Source: Frankineae bacterium MT45 (GTDB taxonomy: Bacteria > Actinomycetota > Actinomycetes > Mycobacteriales > Jatrophihabitantaceae). From it: a stretch of DNA of 64,000 bases. The notes under the pieces were generated by a model. That model saw only the letters and a list, made by a program, of their open reading frames with translations. It was not told the DNA's origin and did no database searches. Made by a program: the position numbers and the translations under genes. Positions 1-9,819 of the stretch are shown here, piece by piece. The stretch's first letter is position 1. Every line of letters starts with the position of its first letter. Location of the stretch: positions 3,283,423 through 3,347,422 of the forward strand of contig LT629697.1 of NCBI GenBank assembly GCA_900100325.1, in the 5' to 3' direction.

Positions 1-2
1 GC

Positions 3-881
3 ACGGACCCGGCGACCGAACTCCTGGACTACGCCGAGGTTCGGCGAATGGCCCAGGAATTCAAGCCGTTGATCCTCATCGCCGGCTACTCGGCCTACCC
101 GCGCCGGGTCAACTTCGCCAAGATGCGGGAGATCGCCGACGAGGTCGGGGCCACGCTGATGGTCGACATGGCGCACTTCGCCGGCTTGGTGGCCGGAAAG
201 GTCTTCACCGGCGATTTCAACCCGGTTCCGTTCGCGCACGTCACCACGACGACGACACACAAGTCGCTGCGCGGTCCGCGTGGTGGCATGGTGCTCTGCC
301 AGCCGGAGTACGCCGACTCCGTCGACCGCGGTTGCCCGATGGTGCTGGGGGGGCCGCTCGGCCAGGTGATGGCGGCCAAGGCGGTTGCCCTGGCCGAGGC
401 GCGTCAGCCGGAGTTCGCGAACTACGCCCAGGCCGTGGCCGACAACGCCGTCTCGCTGGCCGAGGGGCTGAGCTCGCGTGGCGCTCGACTCGTCACCGGT
501 GGCACCGACAATCACCTGGTGCTGCTGGACGTCACGTCGTTCGGCCTTACCGGCCGGCAGGCCGAGTCGGCCCTGGTCGAGTCGGGGATCGTCACCAACC
601 GCAACGCCATCCCGCGCGACCCGAACGGCGCCTGGTACACCTCGGGCGTGCGCCTCGGGACGCCGGCGCTGACCAGCCGGGGCTTCACCGGTGGCGACCT
701 GGATCGGGTCGCCGAGCTGATCGTCGACGTCCTCACCGCGGCGACGCCCACCGCCACCGCCGACGGCGGCGCATCGAAGGCCAAGTACACGATCGCCGAC
801 GGCGTCGCCGCCCGTACTCAAGCCGCGGCCTCGGAACTGCTCGACGCACACCCGCTCTACCCGGGCATCGACCTCAGCTAG
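3..881 (+). CDS. glyA: Serine hydroxymethyltransferase, 3' part (5' end outside window)
   Basis: The frame is open from the first bases of the window, so only the C-terminal part is present. The enzyme interconverts serine and glycine with tetrahydrofolate, using pyridoxal phosphate, in the cytosol. The PLP lysine lies in the motif [11 protein letters not shown], with its codon at 261-263. Upstream the segment [14 protein letters not shown] carries the Asp and His of the PLP pocket. An internal ATG at 48 is only a Met inside the protein, not the start. The gene ends at a TAG followed by a strong hairpin at 902-934, shared with the convergent gnd gene. Confidence 0.95.
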   Translation, partial: TDPATELLDYAEVRRMAQEFKPLILIAGYSAYPRRVNFAKMREIADEVGATLMVDMAHFAGLVAGKVFTGDFNPVPFAHVTTTTTHKSLRGPRGGMVLCQPEYADSVDRGCPMVLGGPLGQVMAAKAVALAEARQPEFANYAQAVADNAVSLAEGLSSRGARLVTGGTDNHLVLLDVTSFGLTGRQAESALVESGIVTNRNAIPRDPNGAWYTSGVRLGTPALTSRGFTGGDLDRVAELIVDVLTAATPTATADGGASKAKYTIADGVAARTQAAASELLDAHPLYPGIDLS

Positions 882-901
882 GACACACCGCCCAGATGTA
901 G

Positions 902-934
902 CAGGGCCCGACACCGCTCCGGTGTCGGGCCCTG
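902..934. terminator. Bidirectional intrinsic terminator between glyA and gnd
   Basis: There is a perfect 14-bp inverted repeat (902-915 with 921-934) around a 5-nt loop. It lies 20 nt after the glyA stop and 33 nt beyond the gnd stop on the other strand. The stem is GC-rich and the T-tract is weak, as is usual in high-GC actinobacteria. It can serve both convergent genes. Confidence 0.8.
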
Positions 935-967
935 TTCATGTCTTGGCGGTGCCTATTGCGTTGCTGC

Positions 968-1984
968 CTATTTGCTGGGCAGCTCGTGGTGGCCGCCGAA
1001 CTGCTGGCGCATCGCGGAGAGCAACTGGTCGGCGAAGAGGGCCTCACCGCGGGAGCTGAACCGCTGGAAGAGCGAGGCGGCGAGTACCGGGGCCGGCACA
1101 CCCTCGTCGATTGCCGCATCGATCGTCCAGCGTCCCTCCCCAGAGTCCGAGACGCGACCGCCCAGACCCTCCAGGGTCGGGTTCTGCGCGAGCGCGGCGG
1201 CGGTCAGATCAAGCAGCCAGGAGGCGACCACACTCCCCCGTCGCCATACTTCGGCGACCTCGGCCGTGTCGATGTCGTACTGGTAGAACTCCGGAAACTC
1301 CAACGGGCTGGTCTCGGCCGAGGCCTCAGCCGAGACCTTGCCAACGTTCGCCTTGTGCAGGATGTTCAGCCCCTCGGCGTAGGCGGCCATCATGCCGTAC
1401 TCGATGCCGTTGTGCACCATCTTCACGAAGTGTCCGGCGCCGTTCGGACCGCAGTGCAGGTAACCCTGCTCGGCGGTGCTCCGCTCGCCACTGCGGCCGG
1501 GAGTCCGTTCCGCGTCCCCGGTGCCCGGCGCGATCGTCTTGAAGATCGGGTCGAGGTGGCTGATGACCTCCGCCTCGCCGCCGATCATCAGGCAGAAGCC
1601 CCGCTCAAGGCCGAAGACACCACCGCTGGTGCCGACGTCGACGTAGTGAATGCCCTTCTCTTTCAGGGCTTTGGCCCGCCTGATGTCGTCGTGGTAACGG
1701 CTGTTGCCGCCGTCGATGATGATGTCGCCCTCGCCGAGGAGCTCACCGAGCTCATCCACCGTCCTTCCGGTGATCCCGGCCGGGATCATCACCCAGACTG
1801 CCTTCGGGCCGGTCAACTTCGCCACGAAGTCGGCCATGCTGGAGGCGCCGACCGCCCCTTCGCCGACCATCGTCGTCACCGCATCCGGGCTCACGTCGAA
1901 GACGACGCACTCGTGGCCGTCACGCATGAGGCGGCGGACGATGTTGGCTCCCATTCGGCCTAGACCGACCATTCCTAGCTGCAT
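968..1984 (-). CDS. gnd: 6-phosphogluconate dehydrogenase, decarboxylating (short form)
   Basis: This enzyme oxidises 6-phosphogluconate to ribulose 5-phosphate and CO2 in the pentose phosphate pathway. The 338-aa protein begins with a Rossmann motif ([15 protein letters not shown]). It has the substrate segments [13 protein letters not shown] and [16 protein letters not shown], whose Lys and Asn are the usual catalytic residues. The length matches the short, typically NAD-preferring GndA class rather than the 470-aa NADP class; that cofactor preference is inference. A GGAGA ribosome site precedes the ATG. pgi lies 78 nt upstream on the same strand, so the two probably share a transcript. Confidence 0.93.
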   Translation of the reverse strand: MQLGMVGLGRMGANIVRRLMRDGHECVVFDVSPDAVTTMVGEGAVGASSMADFVAKLTGPKAVWVMIPAGITGRTVDELGELLGEGDIIIDGGNSRYHDDIRRAKALKEKGIHYVDVGTSGGVFGLERGFCLMIGGEAEVISHLDPIFKTIAPGTGDAERTPGRSGERSTAEQGYLHCGPNGAGHFVKMVHNGIEYGMMAAYAEGLNILHKANVGKVSAEASAETSPLEFPEFYQYDIDTAEVAEVWRRGSVVASWLLDLTAAALAQNPTLEGLGGRVSDSGEGRWTIDAAIDEGVPAPVLAASLFQRFSSRGEALFADQLLSAMRQQFGGHHELPSK

Positions 1985-2062
1985 CTGGTTCTCCTGCTTT
2001 CGTCTCGAATCGGTCGCGGATCGTTGGTGCAGATCGTTGCTGAAGATCGTTGCTGGGAAGCG

Positions 2063-3709
2063 TTACGGCTGGCTTGCGTTGGCCGCGCGGTAACGCCGGA
2101 TGAGGGCGTTCGTCGAGCTGTCGTGCTGCAGTTCGGGCTCCCCGGACGCGTTCAGCTCGTCGGCGACCTTCTTGGCCAGCACCTTGCCGAGCTCGACACC
2201 CCACTGGTCGAAGGAGTTGACGTTCCAGACGACTCCTTGCACGAAGACGCTGTGTTCGTAGAGGGCGATGAGGCTGCCGAGCGCCCGTGGGGTGAGTCGC
2301 TCCAACAGCAGCGTGTTCGAGGGTCGATTCCCGGTGAAGACCCGGTGCGGGACCAGCCAGTCGGCGGTGCCCTCAGCGGCCACGTCGTGAGCCGTCTTGC
2401 CGAAGGCCAGCGCCTCGCCCTGAGCGAATACGTTCGCGTTCAGCAAGGCGTGGTGATTTCCCAGCGGGTTAAGCGAATGGGTGAAGCCGATGAAGTCGAC
2501 CGGTATCAGCTTCGTTCCCTGATGGATCAGCTGGTAGAAGCTGTGCTGGCCGTTCGTCCCGGGCTCACCCCAGTACACCGGCGACGTCTCGTAGTCGACC
2601 TGGGTGCCGGCCAGCGTCACCGACTTGCCGTTCGACTCCATGGTCAACTGCTGCAGATAGGCCGGAAAGCGCTTCAGATACTGGTCGTACGGGAGTACGG
2701 CCTGCGTCTGCGCGTCGAAGAAGTCGCTGTACCAGACCGTCAGCAGCCCGAGGATCGCCGGCAGGTTCGCTTCCAGCGGGGTGTTTCGGAAGTGCTCGTC
2801 CATGCCGTGGAAGCCGGCCAGCATCTCGCTGAAGCCGTCCGCGCCTACGGCCAGCATCGTCGAGAGGCCGATCGCCGAGTCCATCGAGTAGCGCCCGCCG
2901 ACCCAGTCCCAGAAGCCGAACATGTTCATCACGTCGATGCCGAAGGCGGTCACGGCGTCGGCGTTCGTCGAGACGGCGACGAAGTGACGGGCCACCGCTG
3001 CGTCGTCACCCAGGGCAGCCAGGGACCACTCCCGCGCGGTGTGCGCGTTCGTCATGGTCTCCAGCGTGGTGAACGTCTTCGAGGAGATGATGAAGAGCGT
3101 CTCTTGGGGATCGAGGTCCGCGGTCGCCTCGGCGAAGTCGGTGCCGTCGACATTGGAGACGAAGCGGAAAGTCAGCTCCCGGGCGCTGTAGTGCCGAAGC
3201 GCCTCGTAGGCCATCACCGGCCCGAGATCCGATCCACCGATGCCGATGTTCACGATGCTGCGGATCGGCTTGCCGGTGTGCCCGAGCCAGCGCCCGCTGC
3301 GCACCTGGTCGGTGAACTCGCGCATCCGCCCCAGCACCTCATGCACAGCCGGGACGACGTCGATCCCGTCGACGTAGATGCGGGTACCGGCCGGTGCCCG
3401 CAGCGCAGTGTGCAGGACGGCCCGGTCTTCGGTGACGTTGATCTTCTCGCCGGTGAACATCGCCTCGATCCGCTCACCGAGGCCGGCCTCGCGGGCCAGC
3501 GCGATGAGCAGGCTCATCGTCTCGTCGGTGATGCGGTTCTTGGAGTAGTCGAGGTAGATCCCCTCGGCCTCGACGCTGAGCCGCTCGCCCCGTCCGTCGT
3601 CCTCGGCGAAGAGGTCGCGCAGGTGCTTGGACCCGATCTCGGCGTGGTGCTGCAGCAACCGGGCCCAGCCTGGGCGGTCTCGGAGCGGCAACGTCTGCGG
3701 ACTCGACAT
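2063..3709 (-). CDS. pgi: Glucose-6-phosphate isomerase
   Basis: This glycolytic enzyme interconverts glucose 6-phosphate and fructose 6-phosphate. The 548-aa length is normal for the bacterial family. Both family signatures are visible: [14 protein letters not shown] in the middle and [14 protein letters not shown] near the C-terminus, the latter carrying the active-site lysine. It sits just upstream of gnd on the same strand, which puts the glycolysis/pentose-phosphate branch point in one unit. It is divergent from the UDP-glucose dehydrogenase gene across a 151-nt gap that should hold both promoters; I see no convincing -35/-10 pair there. Confidence 0.95.
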   Translation of the reverse strand: MSSPQTLPLRDRPGWARLLQHHAEIGSKHLRDLFAEDDGRGERLSVEAEGIYLDYSKNRITDETMSLLIALAREAGLGERIEAMFTGEKINVTEDRAVLHTALRAPAGTRIYVDGIDVVPAVHEVLGRMREFTDQVRSGRWLGHTGKPIRSIVNIGIGGSDLGPVMAYEALRHYSARELTFRFVSNVDGTDFAEATADLDPQETLFIISSKTFTTLETMTNAHTAREWSLAALGDDAAVARHFVAVSTNADAVTAFGIDVMNMFGFWDWVGGRYSMDSAIGLSTMLAVGADGFSEMLAGFHGMDEHFRNTPLEANLPAILGLLTVWYSDFFDAQTQAVLPYDQYLKRFPAYLQQLTMESNGKSVTLAGTQVDYETSPVYWGEPGTNGQHSFYQLIHQGTKLIPVDFIGFTHSLNPLGNHHALLNANVFAQGEALAFGKTAHDVAAEGTADWLVPHRVFTGNRPSNTLLLERLTPRALGSLIALYEHSVFVQGVVWNVNSFDQWGVELGKVLAKKVADELNASGEPELQHDSSTNALIRRYRAANASQP

Positions 3710-3860
3710 GCGATCAACCTCGGATTCTCGACGGTCTCGGTGGATCCCCGCTAAGCATTTCAGTAGGCCGTGAGCGCTTTCACTCCAGGGGCGGCGAATT
3801 GGTCACGCGAGACGGGATAGCCTTGTCGCTTGGACCCAGCTAAGCAAAGGATGACCTTTC

Positions 3861-5183
3861 GTGACTGACCGACCAAAGCTATCGGTAATCGGCACCGGAT
3901 ATCTAGGCGCGACCCACGCGGTCTGCATGGTCGAACTCGGGTACGACGTCATCGGCCTGGATGTCGATGAGAGCAAGATCGAGACCCTGCGGGCCGGCCG
4001 CATCCCGTTCTTCGAGCCCGGGCTGCCCGAGTTGCTCGCCAAGCACCTGGATAGCGGGCGCCTGCGATTCACCACGTCCTACCAAGAGGTAGCCGACTTC
4101 GCCGACGTCCACTTCGTCTGCGTGGGCACCCCGCAGTCCAAGGGCTCCGACGCGGCCGACATGACCTACGTCAACGCCGCCTTCAGCTCGTTGGCCCCGC
4201 TGCTCACCCGCCGGGCCCTGGTCGTCGGCAAGTCGACCGTCCCGGCCGGTACCGCGGCTCGGATCGAGAAGCTGATCCAGTCCCTGGCCCCGAGCGACGA
4301 GGTCGAGCTGGCCTGGAACCCGGAATTCCTGCGTGAGGGCTTCGCCGTCCAGGACACGCTGCGCCCGGATCGTCTCGTCTTCGGTGTTCACTCCGCGTGG
4401 GCCGAGAAGCAGCTGCGAGCCGCCTTCGAGCCGGTGATCGAGTCCGGCACGCCGGTCGTCATCACCGACTTCGCCACCGCTGAACTGGTCAAGGTCGCCG
4501 CTAACTCGTTCCTGGCCACCAAGATCTCCTTCATCAACGCGATGGCTGAGATCTGTGAGGTCACCGGAGCCGACGTGGTGGCCCTGGCCGGCGCGATCGG
4601 TCACGACGAGCGCATCGGCAAGCGGTTCCTCAACGCCGGCCTCGGCTTCGGCGGCGGCTGCCTCCCCAAGGACATCCGCGCCTTCATGGCCCGCGCCGCC
4701 GAGCTCGAGGTCGATCAGGCCGTCTCCTTCCTGCGCGAGGTCGACCAGATCAACCTGCGGCGCCGGGCCCGTACCGTCGACCTCGGCCTGGAGCTCGTCG
4801 ACGGTGACTACCAGGGCAAGCGGGTTGCCGTCCTCGGTGCGGCCTTCAAGCCGAACTCCGACGACATTCGCGACTCCCCCGCGCTCGACGTGGCCGCCTC
4901 CATCCACAAGCTCGGCGCCGACGTAGTCGTCTACGACCCGGAGGCGATGGAGAATGCCCGTCGCGCTCACCCGGAGCTGACGTATGCCGGCTCCCTGCGC
5001 GAGGCACTCACCGGCGCTGAGCTGACCCTGCTGCTCACCGAATGGCAGGAGTTCCGGGCGCTGGACCCGGCCACGGTGGCCACCATGGTGGCCGAGCCGC
5101 GCCTGGTCGACGGCCGCAACATCCTGAACCCGGTGACCTGGCGCGAGGCCGGCTTCCACTATCGGGCACTGGGTCGCCCCTAG
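3861..5183 (+). CDS. UDP-glucose 6-dehydrogenase
   Basis: This is a 440-aa nucleotide-sugar dehydrogenase that oxidises UDP-glucose to UDP-glucuronate in two NAD-dependent steps, for cell-envelope polysaccharides. The N-terminus has the dinucleotide fold VIGTGYLGATHAVCMVE. The catalytic cysteine lies in GFGGGCLPKDIRAF, and the C-terminal binding domain begins near VAVLGAAFKPNSDDIRDSP. The start is GTG at 3861, preceded by AGGATGA. UDP-mannose or UDP-N-acetyl sugars are possible alternative substrates, but the motif set fits UDP-glucose best. A small SnoaL-like gene follows after 11 nt. Confidence 0.9.
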   Translation: MTDRPKLSVIGTGYLGATHAVCMVELGYDVIGLDVDESKIETLRAGRIPFFEPGLPELLAKHLDSGRLRFTTSYQEVADFADVHFVCVGTPQSKGSDAADMTYVNAAFSSLAPLLTRRALVVGKSTVPAGTAARIEKLIQSLAPSDEVELAWNPEFLREGFAVQDTLRPDRLVFGVHSAWAEKQLRAAFEPVIESGTPVVITDFATAELVKVAANSFLATKISFINAMAEICEVTGADVVALAGAIGHDERIGKRFLNAGLGFGGGCLPKDIRAFMARAAELEVDQAVSFLREVDQINLRRRARTVDLGLELVDGDYQGKRVAVLGAAFKPNSDDIRDSPALDVAASIHKLGADVVVYDPEAMENARRAHPELTYAGSLREALTGAELTLLLTEWQEFRALDPATVATMVAEPRLVDGRNILNPVTWREAGFHYRALGRP

Positions 5184-5194
5184 TCCCGGGTCGC

Positions 5195-5653
5195 GTGTCC
5201 AACGTCGACGAGCCAGTCAGGTCGGTGGCAGCCGACCGCATCGAGATCGCCGCGATTGTGCGTACGTTCTTCGAGGCCTTCACGTCCGGTCCGGACGTGA
5301 AGGCCCGTTTGGAGGCGATGCGCAGGACGTTCCTCCCGGAGGCTGTGATCGTCCGAACGTGCGGCACCGAACCCACCGTCTACGGCGTGGAGAGCTTCAT
5401 CGCTCCTCGGCTGGCCCTGCTCACCGGCGGGACGCTCACCGAGTTCAGTGAGTGGGAGCTACAAGGCAGGATCGAGACCTTCGGTGACATCGCGCAGTAC
5501 TTCGGCAGCTACGCGAAAGCCGGCGTCCAGGACGGAGTCCCGTTCACCGCAAAGGGCATGAAGACCCTGCAATTTGTTCGCACTTCGGCCGGCTGGCGGA
5601 TCAGCGCCGCCGCCTGGGACGACGAACGGGCCGGTCTCCAAGTACCGGTCTGA
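5195..5653 (+). CDS. SnoaL-like / DUF4440-type small protein
   Basis: This is a 152-aa protein with the layout of the NTF2-like alpha+beta barrel family: an N-terminal helix pair (IEIAAIVRTFFEAFTSG), then strands ending in MKTLQFVRTSAGWRISAAAWDDER. Members range from small isomerases to plain ligand-binding proteins, so no reaction can be assigned. I chose the GTG at 5195 because it lies just after the UDP-glucose dehydrogenase stop; the frame is open further upstream but would run deep into that gene. It is probably cotranscribed with that gene and converges on the ABC permease at 5679. Confidence 0.75.
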   Translation: MSNVDEPVRSVAADRIEIAAIVRTFFEAFTSGPDVKARLEAMRRTFLPEAVIVRTCGTEPTVYGVESFIAPRLALLTGGTLTEFSEWELQGRIETFGDIAQYFGSYAKAGVQDGVPFTAKGMKTLQFVRTSAGWRISAAAWDDERAGLQVPV

Positions 5654-5678
5654 CGACCGCCGATAGCCGCAGGACCGG

Positions 5679-6647
5679 TCAGCTGGTGATGTCTTTCGTG
5701 TCGAATCGCCGCCAGGCGAGCGCGAAGAAGACGGCGGAGTAGACGAGGGCAAGCCCCGTGCCTCTCGTCATATCGGACCAGCTCATCGACGGTCCGAGCG
5801 CGTCCAGCCAGGAGTATTGAAAGTGCGTCGGCAGGAAGCGCCGGTACGGGTCGAGCGCGGTGATGGAGTCAAGGATGTTGCTCACCACGTAGAGCATCAC
5901 CGCACCCCCGACGGCCCCCAGCGGCGCGTCGGTCAGCACGCCCAGCAGGAAGGCCAGGGCGGCCACGATGAGCGCCTGGCCGCTCGCGTAGCCAACCACG
6001 ATCGCCAACCGGGTCAGCGCTTCGGAGGTGGTGAAGGTGCCACTGACCGGCGAGCGGGCCGGCGCCCAGCCGAAGAAGACCCCACCGACGAGGAAGGCCC
6101 AGACCGGCAGCAGCAGGTTCGCACCCAGACTCAACGAGAGCGCCACGACGAGCTTCTGACGCAGCAGCCGTGACCGCGGGACCGGAATGGCCAGCAAATA
6201 CCGCAGTGACGACCAGCTCGCCTCGCTGGCCACCGTGTCCCCACAGAAGAGCGCGACAATCACGACCAGCAGGAAGCCGACCGACGCGAACTCGGCGAAG
6301 AGCGCGAAGTTCCCCGCCCCCACCGTGGCCAGGCCGACCAGGGCGGAGCTGTTGCCGTTCGAGTCGTCACCGGCGCCGCCGACCTTGAAGGCCAGCGCCA
6401 TGATGATCGGCAGGAGCAGCACCACCGCGAAGCTGAGCTGAGTGCGGCGCCGCTTGAGCTGGCGCAGCGCCTCCACCCGTAGGGGCAGCGTCTTGTTCGG
6501 CGTGATGCTGGCCAGCGACTCCGGCTGCGTCGAGAGTGGCAGCGCGGCGAGACGGTCGTGCACGCCGCGGCGGGTCGCCGCCGTCTCGGTGCCGCTGTGA
6601 CCGACCGGCGCGTGAGCGACCGGCGCCAGGCCGTTGGGTTCGGTCAC
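5679..6647 (-). CDS. ABC-2 type transporter permease
   Basis: This is a 322-aa membrane protein with about six hydrophobic segments, starting near LSFAVVLLLPIIMALAF. A soluble stretch of about 75 residues precedes the first one. The pattern is that of ABC-2 permeases that pair with a cytoplasmic ATPase. Its start codon overlaps by 4 nt the stop of the upstream fusion gene, which carries an ABC ATPase domain, so the two almost certainly form one transporter. The substrate is unknown. ABC-2 systems of this shape export drugs, lipids or polymers. Confidence 0.85.
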   Translation of the reverse strand: MTEPNGLAPVAHAPVGHSGTETAATRRGVHDRLAALPLSTQPESLASITPNKTLPLRVEALRQLKRRRTQLSFAVVLLLPIIMALAFKVGGAGDDSNGNSSALVGLATVGAGNFALFAEFASVGFLLVVIVALFCGDTVASEASWSSLRYLLAIPVPRSRLLRQKLVVALSLSLGANLLLPVWAFLVGGVFFGWAPARSPVSGTFTTSEALTRLAIVVGYASGQALIVAALAFLLGVLTDAPLGAVGGAVMLYVVSNILDSITALDPYRRFLPTHFQYSWLDALGPSMSWSDMTRGTGLALVYSAVFFALAWRRFDTKDITS

Positions 6648-9316
6648 GAGTCATCCCCTCCGACGAGGTCCAGGAATACGTCCTCCAGCGCCCGGCGCAC
6701 CGGCACCTGCCGGGTGCTGATACCGGCGGCGGCCAGCACTCGTTCCGCCTCCGAAGGGTCGGCCACAGCCAGTTGGGTTCCGCCGGCGCCGGCGATGTCG
6801 GCCACCGACCCGGCCGCCACCAGCTGCCCCTTGTGCATGACCACGACGTGGGTGCAGGTCTGCTCGACCTCGGCCAGCAGGTGGCTGGAGACCACGACGG
6901 TGCGCCCGGTGTCGGCGTAACTGCGCAGCACCTCACGCATCTCGGCGATCTGCGGCGGGTCCAGGCCATTGGTCGGCTCGTCCAGCACCAGGAGCTCCGG
7001 CAGTCCGAGCATCGCCTGAGCGATGGCCAGGCGCTGCCGCATCCCCTGGCTATAGGTCTTCACCTTGCGATCGACCGACGATCCCAGCCCGGCGATCTCA
7101 AGTGCCGTCTCGAACTGCGCGTACTTCTCGTCCCGCCCCGAGGCCGCCCAGAAAAGGTGCAGATTCTCGCGCCCGGAGAGGTGCGGCAAGAACCCCGGAC
7201 CCTCGATGAAGGCGCCCAGACGGGAGAGGACCGGCGCCCCCGGGGTGACGAGATGACCGAAGACGTGCACCTGGCCGCTGGTGGGGCGGATGAGCCCGAC
7301 GAGCACCCGGAGCGTGGTCGTCTTCCCGGCCCCGTTCGGGCCCAGCAGCCCGACGACCTGTCCGCGTTCGACGGTGAAGCTGGGTCCGTCGACGGCTCGA
7401 TAACCGTCGCTGTACTCCTTCACCAGGTTGCTGACCGAGATGGGGGTGTTCAGCAACTCCGGCACCGGGGTGTCGGCCCGGCGCCGGCGGATCCCGCGCA
7501 GCACCGCCCAGCCGATGCAGAGCAGCATCGCGATTACCCCGACGATCAACCACGGCAGCGCCGAGCCCGAATGGACGATCTCGGCGTCGATTCCCGGCAC
7601 CGTCAGCTGCCCGGTGTCGCTGGCCAGCGCAATCCGGTACTCCCGGGGATCAATCGGAGTCTGGTAGGCCAGGTCGGTGGTGGCGACGACCAGACGGATC
7701 CGGTGGCCCGCGGCGATGTCGGTGACGATCGCCGGCAACTGCACCTCGACGGTGGTCGCCACCCCAGGGGTGAGCCCAGTGAGCTGGACCGGTTCGACGA
7801 GGGCGGCTGGAGTGCGTGTAGTGCCGTCGGCCGAGAGATCGACCAAGGAAACAAAGAGGGTTGCGTCAGAACTGCCGAGCGGGGTCACCGTCAATCGCAC
7901 CCGGGATGCGCCGGCGATGCGCTGGCGTTGCTTCAGCACGGGCGAGTCAAAGACGGCGTTCTGGCCGTCCACCGCCCCCAGCCCGAGGTCACTCCCAACG
8001 CCGGACGCCGCGCCGAGGGTGGCGACCTGTTCCAGCAGGCTCCCGAGCCCGGGCAGCGAGGAGACGGCGGCCGGATTGCCGCCGGCCGGAGCGCTGATCG
8101 TCTGAGATTTGTTGCTCAGCGTGACGCTGCTGGTGGGGGCCGGCGGGGCCTGCACTCCCGGGTACCCCGCCGTCGCCCGCAGCGTCTGGTTGATCCGCTG
8201 CCCCGACGAACTCGACAGCGCCGATCCCTGCAGCGCGAGCTCGAAGGAGGTGTCAGCGGTCCCGACGCCCTTGAGGTGCGCGTCGAACCAGCTCTGCGCC
8301 GCCGCCGTGCTGGTGGAGGACGCTCCCCCGGCATCGTGCCCACCGGCCCGCCAGATCACCCGCACCGGCGTGCCGCTGGCGGCGATGGCCCGGGCGTTGG
8401 CGTCGGCCTCGGTGAGTGGGAAGAGCGAGTCCTGCTCACCCTGGCTCAGCAGGGTCGGCGCCTTGATGCGCCCGTCGACCGAGGCCGGGCTGGATGCGGC
8501 CAGGAGGGCAGCGGTGGCGGCGTTGGGGACGCCACTCTGGGCCGCCTGCTGGAACGCGGCACAGACGTCGGCCGCCACCCGTCCGCAGGCCGCCGACTGC
8601 TCGGCCTGTGGGCCGGAGCCGCGGGCGGACTGGAAGAGGTACCCGGTCCAGAGCTTCTTGAAGACGCCCGGCTGGGTACCGGCCCCGTTCGGAAAGAGCG
8701 AGTTCTGCAGGCTGTTCCAGGTGATGTCGGCGGCCACCGCGTCGATCCGCGGGTCACTCCCGGCCAGCAGCAGGGCCAGCCCGCCGCCGTAAGAGGCACC
8801 GGCGACGCCGACGACCGGGTCACCCGGCGCGGTGGTGCGTACCTGCGGCAGGGTGGCCAGGTAGGAGACCAGCAGCTTGGCGTCGGCCACCTCGTAGGCT
8901 GGGGCGTCGAGATGGACCAGACCACCGGAGGCGCCGAAGCCCCGAGCGGTGTACGCCAGCACGACGTAGCCGTCCTTGGCCAGCGCTTCGGCCTGGGAGT
9001 TGAGATCCCGTTTGGTACCACCCAGGCCGTGGGCCAGCAGGATCGCCGGCGCCGGGGATGAGGTGTTCGGGAAGTAGAGGGTGGTGTCGAGCTTGACCGG
9101 AACACCGGCCGCCGGGCCACTCGCCTCCGGGGTGGCCGGGAGCATCGCGCTGCGGGTGCGGATGGCGGCTGGCGCGGTGACGACGAAAATGACGCCGGCC
9201 ACCAGGAGCACGCAGAGCGTCAATGCGCCGGCGATGCTCCAACCCCGGTGCCTCCGCAGTACCGCCCACCCCGCACGGGCCCGGCCACTGAATCGTCTCG
9301 GGCGCGGGGAGGTCAC
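6644..9316 (-). CDS. Fusion protein: CocE/X-Pro-peptidase-like hydrolase + ABC transporter ATPase
   Basis: One 890-aa reading frame joins two enzymes. Residues 28-49 are a membrane segment. From about 70 to 350 lies an alpha/beta-hydrolase with HGLGG at 96-100, nucleophile Ser175 (GASYGG), likely acid Asp296 and His327 (GGHD). Residues about 470-580 resemble the CocE C-terminal beta-sandwich. A second membrane segment is at 587-608. The ABC ATPase follows from about 625 to 845, with Walker A GPNGAGKTT at 659-667, signature YSQGM at 755-759 and Walker B LLVLDEPTNGLDP. The hydrolase would thus sit outside the membrane and the ATPase inside. The start is GTG; it overlaps the purE stop by 1 nt. 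The permease partner follows with a 4-nt overlap. The substrate is unknown. Confidence 0.88.
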   Translation of the reverse strand: MTSPRPRRFSGRARAGWAVLRRHRGWSIAGALTLCVLLVAGVIFVVTAPAAIRTRSAMLPATPEASGPAAGVPVKLDTTLYFPNTSSPAPAILLAHGLGGTKRDLNSQAEALAKDGYVVLAYTARGFGASGGLVHLDAPAYEVADAKLLVSYLATLPQVRTTAPGDPVVGVAGASYGGGLALLLAGSDPRIDAVAADITWNSLQNSLFPNGAGTQPGVFKKLWTGYLFQSARGSGPQAEQSAACGRVAADVCAAFQQAAQSGVPNAATAALLAASSPASVDGRIKAPTLLSQGEQDSLFPLTEADANARAIAASGTPVRVIWRAGGHDAGGASSTSTAAAQSWFDAHLKGVGTADTSFELALQGSALSSSSGQRINQTLRATAGYPGVQAPPAPTSSVTLSNKSQTISAPAGGNPAAVSSLPGLGSLLEQVATLGAASGVGSDLGLGAVDGQNAVFDSPVLKQRQRIAGASRVRLTVTPLGSSDATLFVSLVDLSADGTTRTPAALVEPVQLTGLTPGVATTVEVQLPAIVTDIAAGHRIRLVVATTDLAYQTPIDPREYRIALASDTGQLTVPGIDAEIVHSGSALPWLIVGVIAMLLCIGWAVLRGIRRRRADTPVPELLNTPISVSNLVKEYSDGYRAVDGPSFTVERGQVVGLLGPNGAGKTTTLRVLVGLIRPTSGQVHVFGHLVTPGAPVLSRLGAFIEGPGFLPHLSGRENLHLFWAASGRDEKYAQFETALEIAGLGSSVDRKVKTYSQGMRQRLAIAQAMLGLPELLVLDEPTNGLDPPQIAEMREVLRSYADTGRTVVVSSHLLAEVEQTCTHVVVMHKGQLVAAGSVADIAGAGGTQLAVADPSEAERVLAAAGISTRQVPVRRALEDVFLDLVGGDDS

Positions 9317-9819
9317 TAAGGCAGCGTACGGAGAAGCTCGGCCAGGGCGGCGTTCTTGCTGTGGGCACTCTCAGCTAGCACGTCCTGGAAGACCCGCATC
9401 TTGCCGGCCAGCAACTCGTCACTGGTCGCGAGGATGCGGACCGCAAGCAGACCGGCGTTGCGCGCCCCGCCGATCGAGACGGTGGCCACCGGGACCCCGG
9501 CCGGCATCTGCACGATCGACAGCAGCGAATCCATCCCGTCCAGGTACTTGAGCGGAACCGGCACGCCGATGACCGGCAGCGTCGTCATCGAGGCGACCAT
9601 TCCGGGCAGGTGGGCCGCCCCGCCGGCACCGGCGATGATGACCCGGATGCCACGTCCGGCGGCGGCCTGGGCGAACTCGGCCATCAGCTGTGGGGTGCGA
9701 TGGGCCGACACCACCGCCACCTCATGCTCGACGTCGAACTCGTTGAGGGCGGCCGCGGCCTGGCTCATCACCTCCCAGTCCGAATCGCTGCCCATGATCA
9801 CCGCGACTCGAGCGCTCAT
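9316..9819 (-). CDS. purE: N5-carboxyaminoimidazole ribonucleotide mutase
   Basis: This 167-aa class I PurE rearranges N5-CAIR to CAIR in purine synthesis. Diagnostic segments are [21 protein letters not shown] (catalytic His) and [12 protein letters not shown]. The frame is open far upstream, but the ATG at 9819 gives the normal length. It overlaps the purK stop as ATGA, which shows translational coupling. Its own stop overlaps the fusion hydrolase/ATPase start by one base, so the transporter may be read through from the pur genes. Confidence 0.96.
   Translation of the reverse strand: MSARVAVIMGSDSDWEVMSQAAAALNEFDVEHEVAVVSAHRTPQLMAEFAQAAAGRGIRVIIAGAGGAAHLPGMVASMTTLPVIGVPVPLKYLDGMDSLLSIVQMPAGVPVATVSIGGARNAGLLAVRILATSDELLAGKMRVFQDVLAESAHSKNAALAELLRTLP

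Noticed and set aside
938-1963. 341-aa open frame on the plus strand
   Set aside because: It is the antisense shadow of gnd, whose family motifs are clear; long antisense frames are common at this GC content.
2024-3754. 576-aa open frame on the plus strand
   Set aside because: It is antisense to pgi and has the Arg/Val/Gly-rich look of a shadow frame without motifs.
6536-9061. 841-aa open frame on the plus strand
   Set aside because: It is antisense to the hydrolase-ABC fusion; Arg/Gly/Pro-rich, no domain, no ribosome site.
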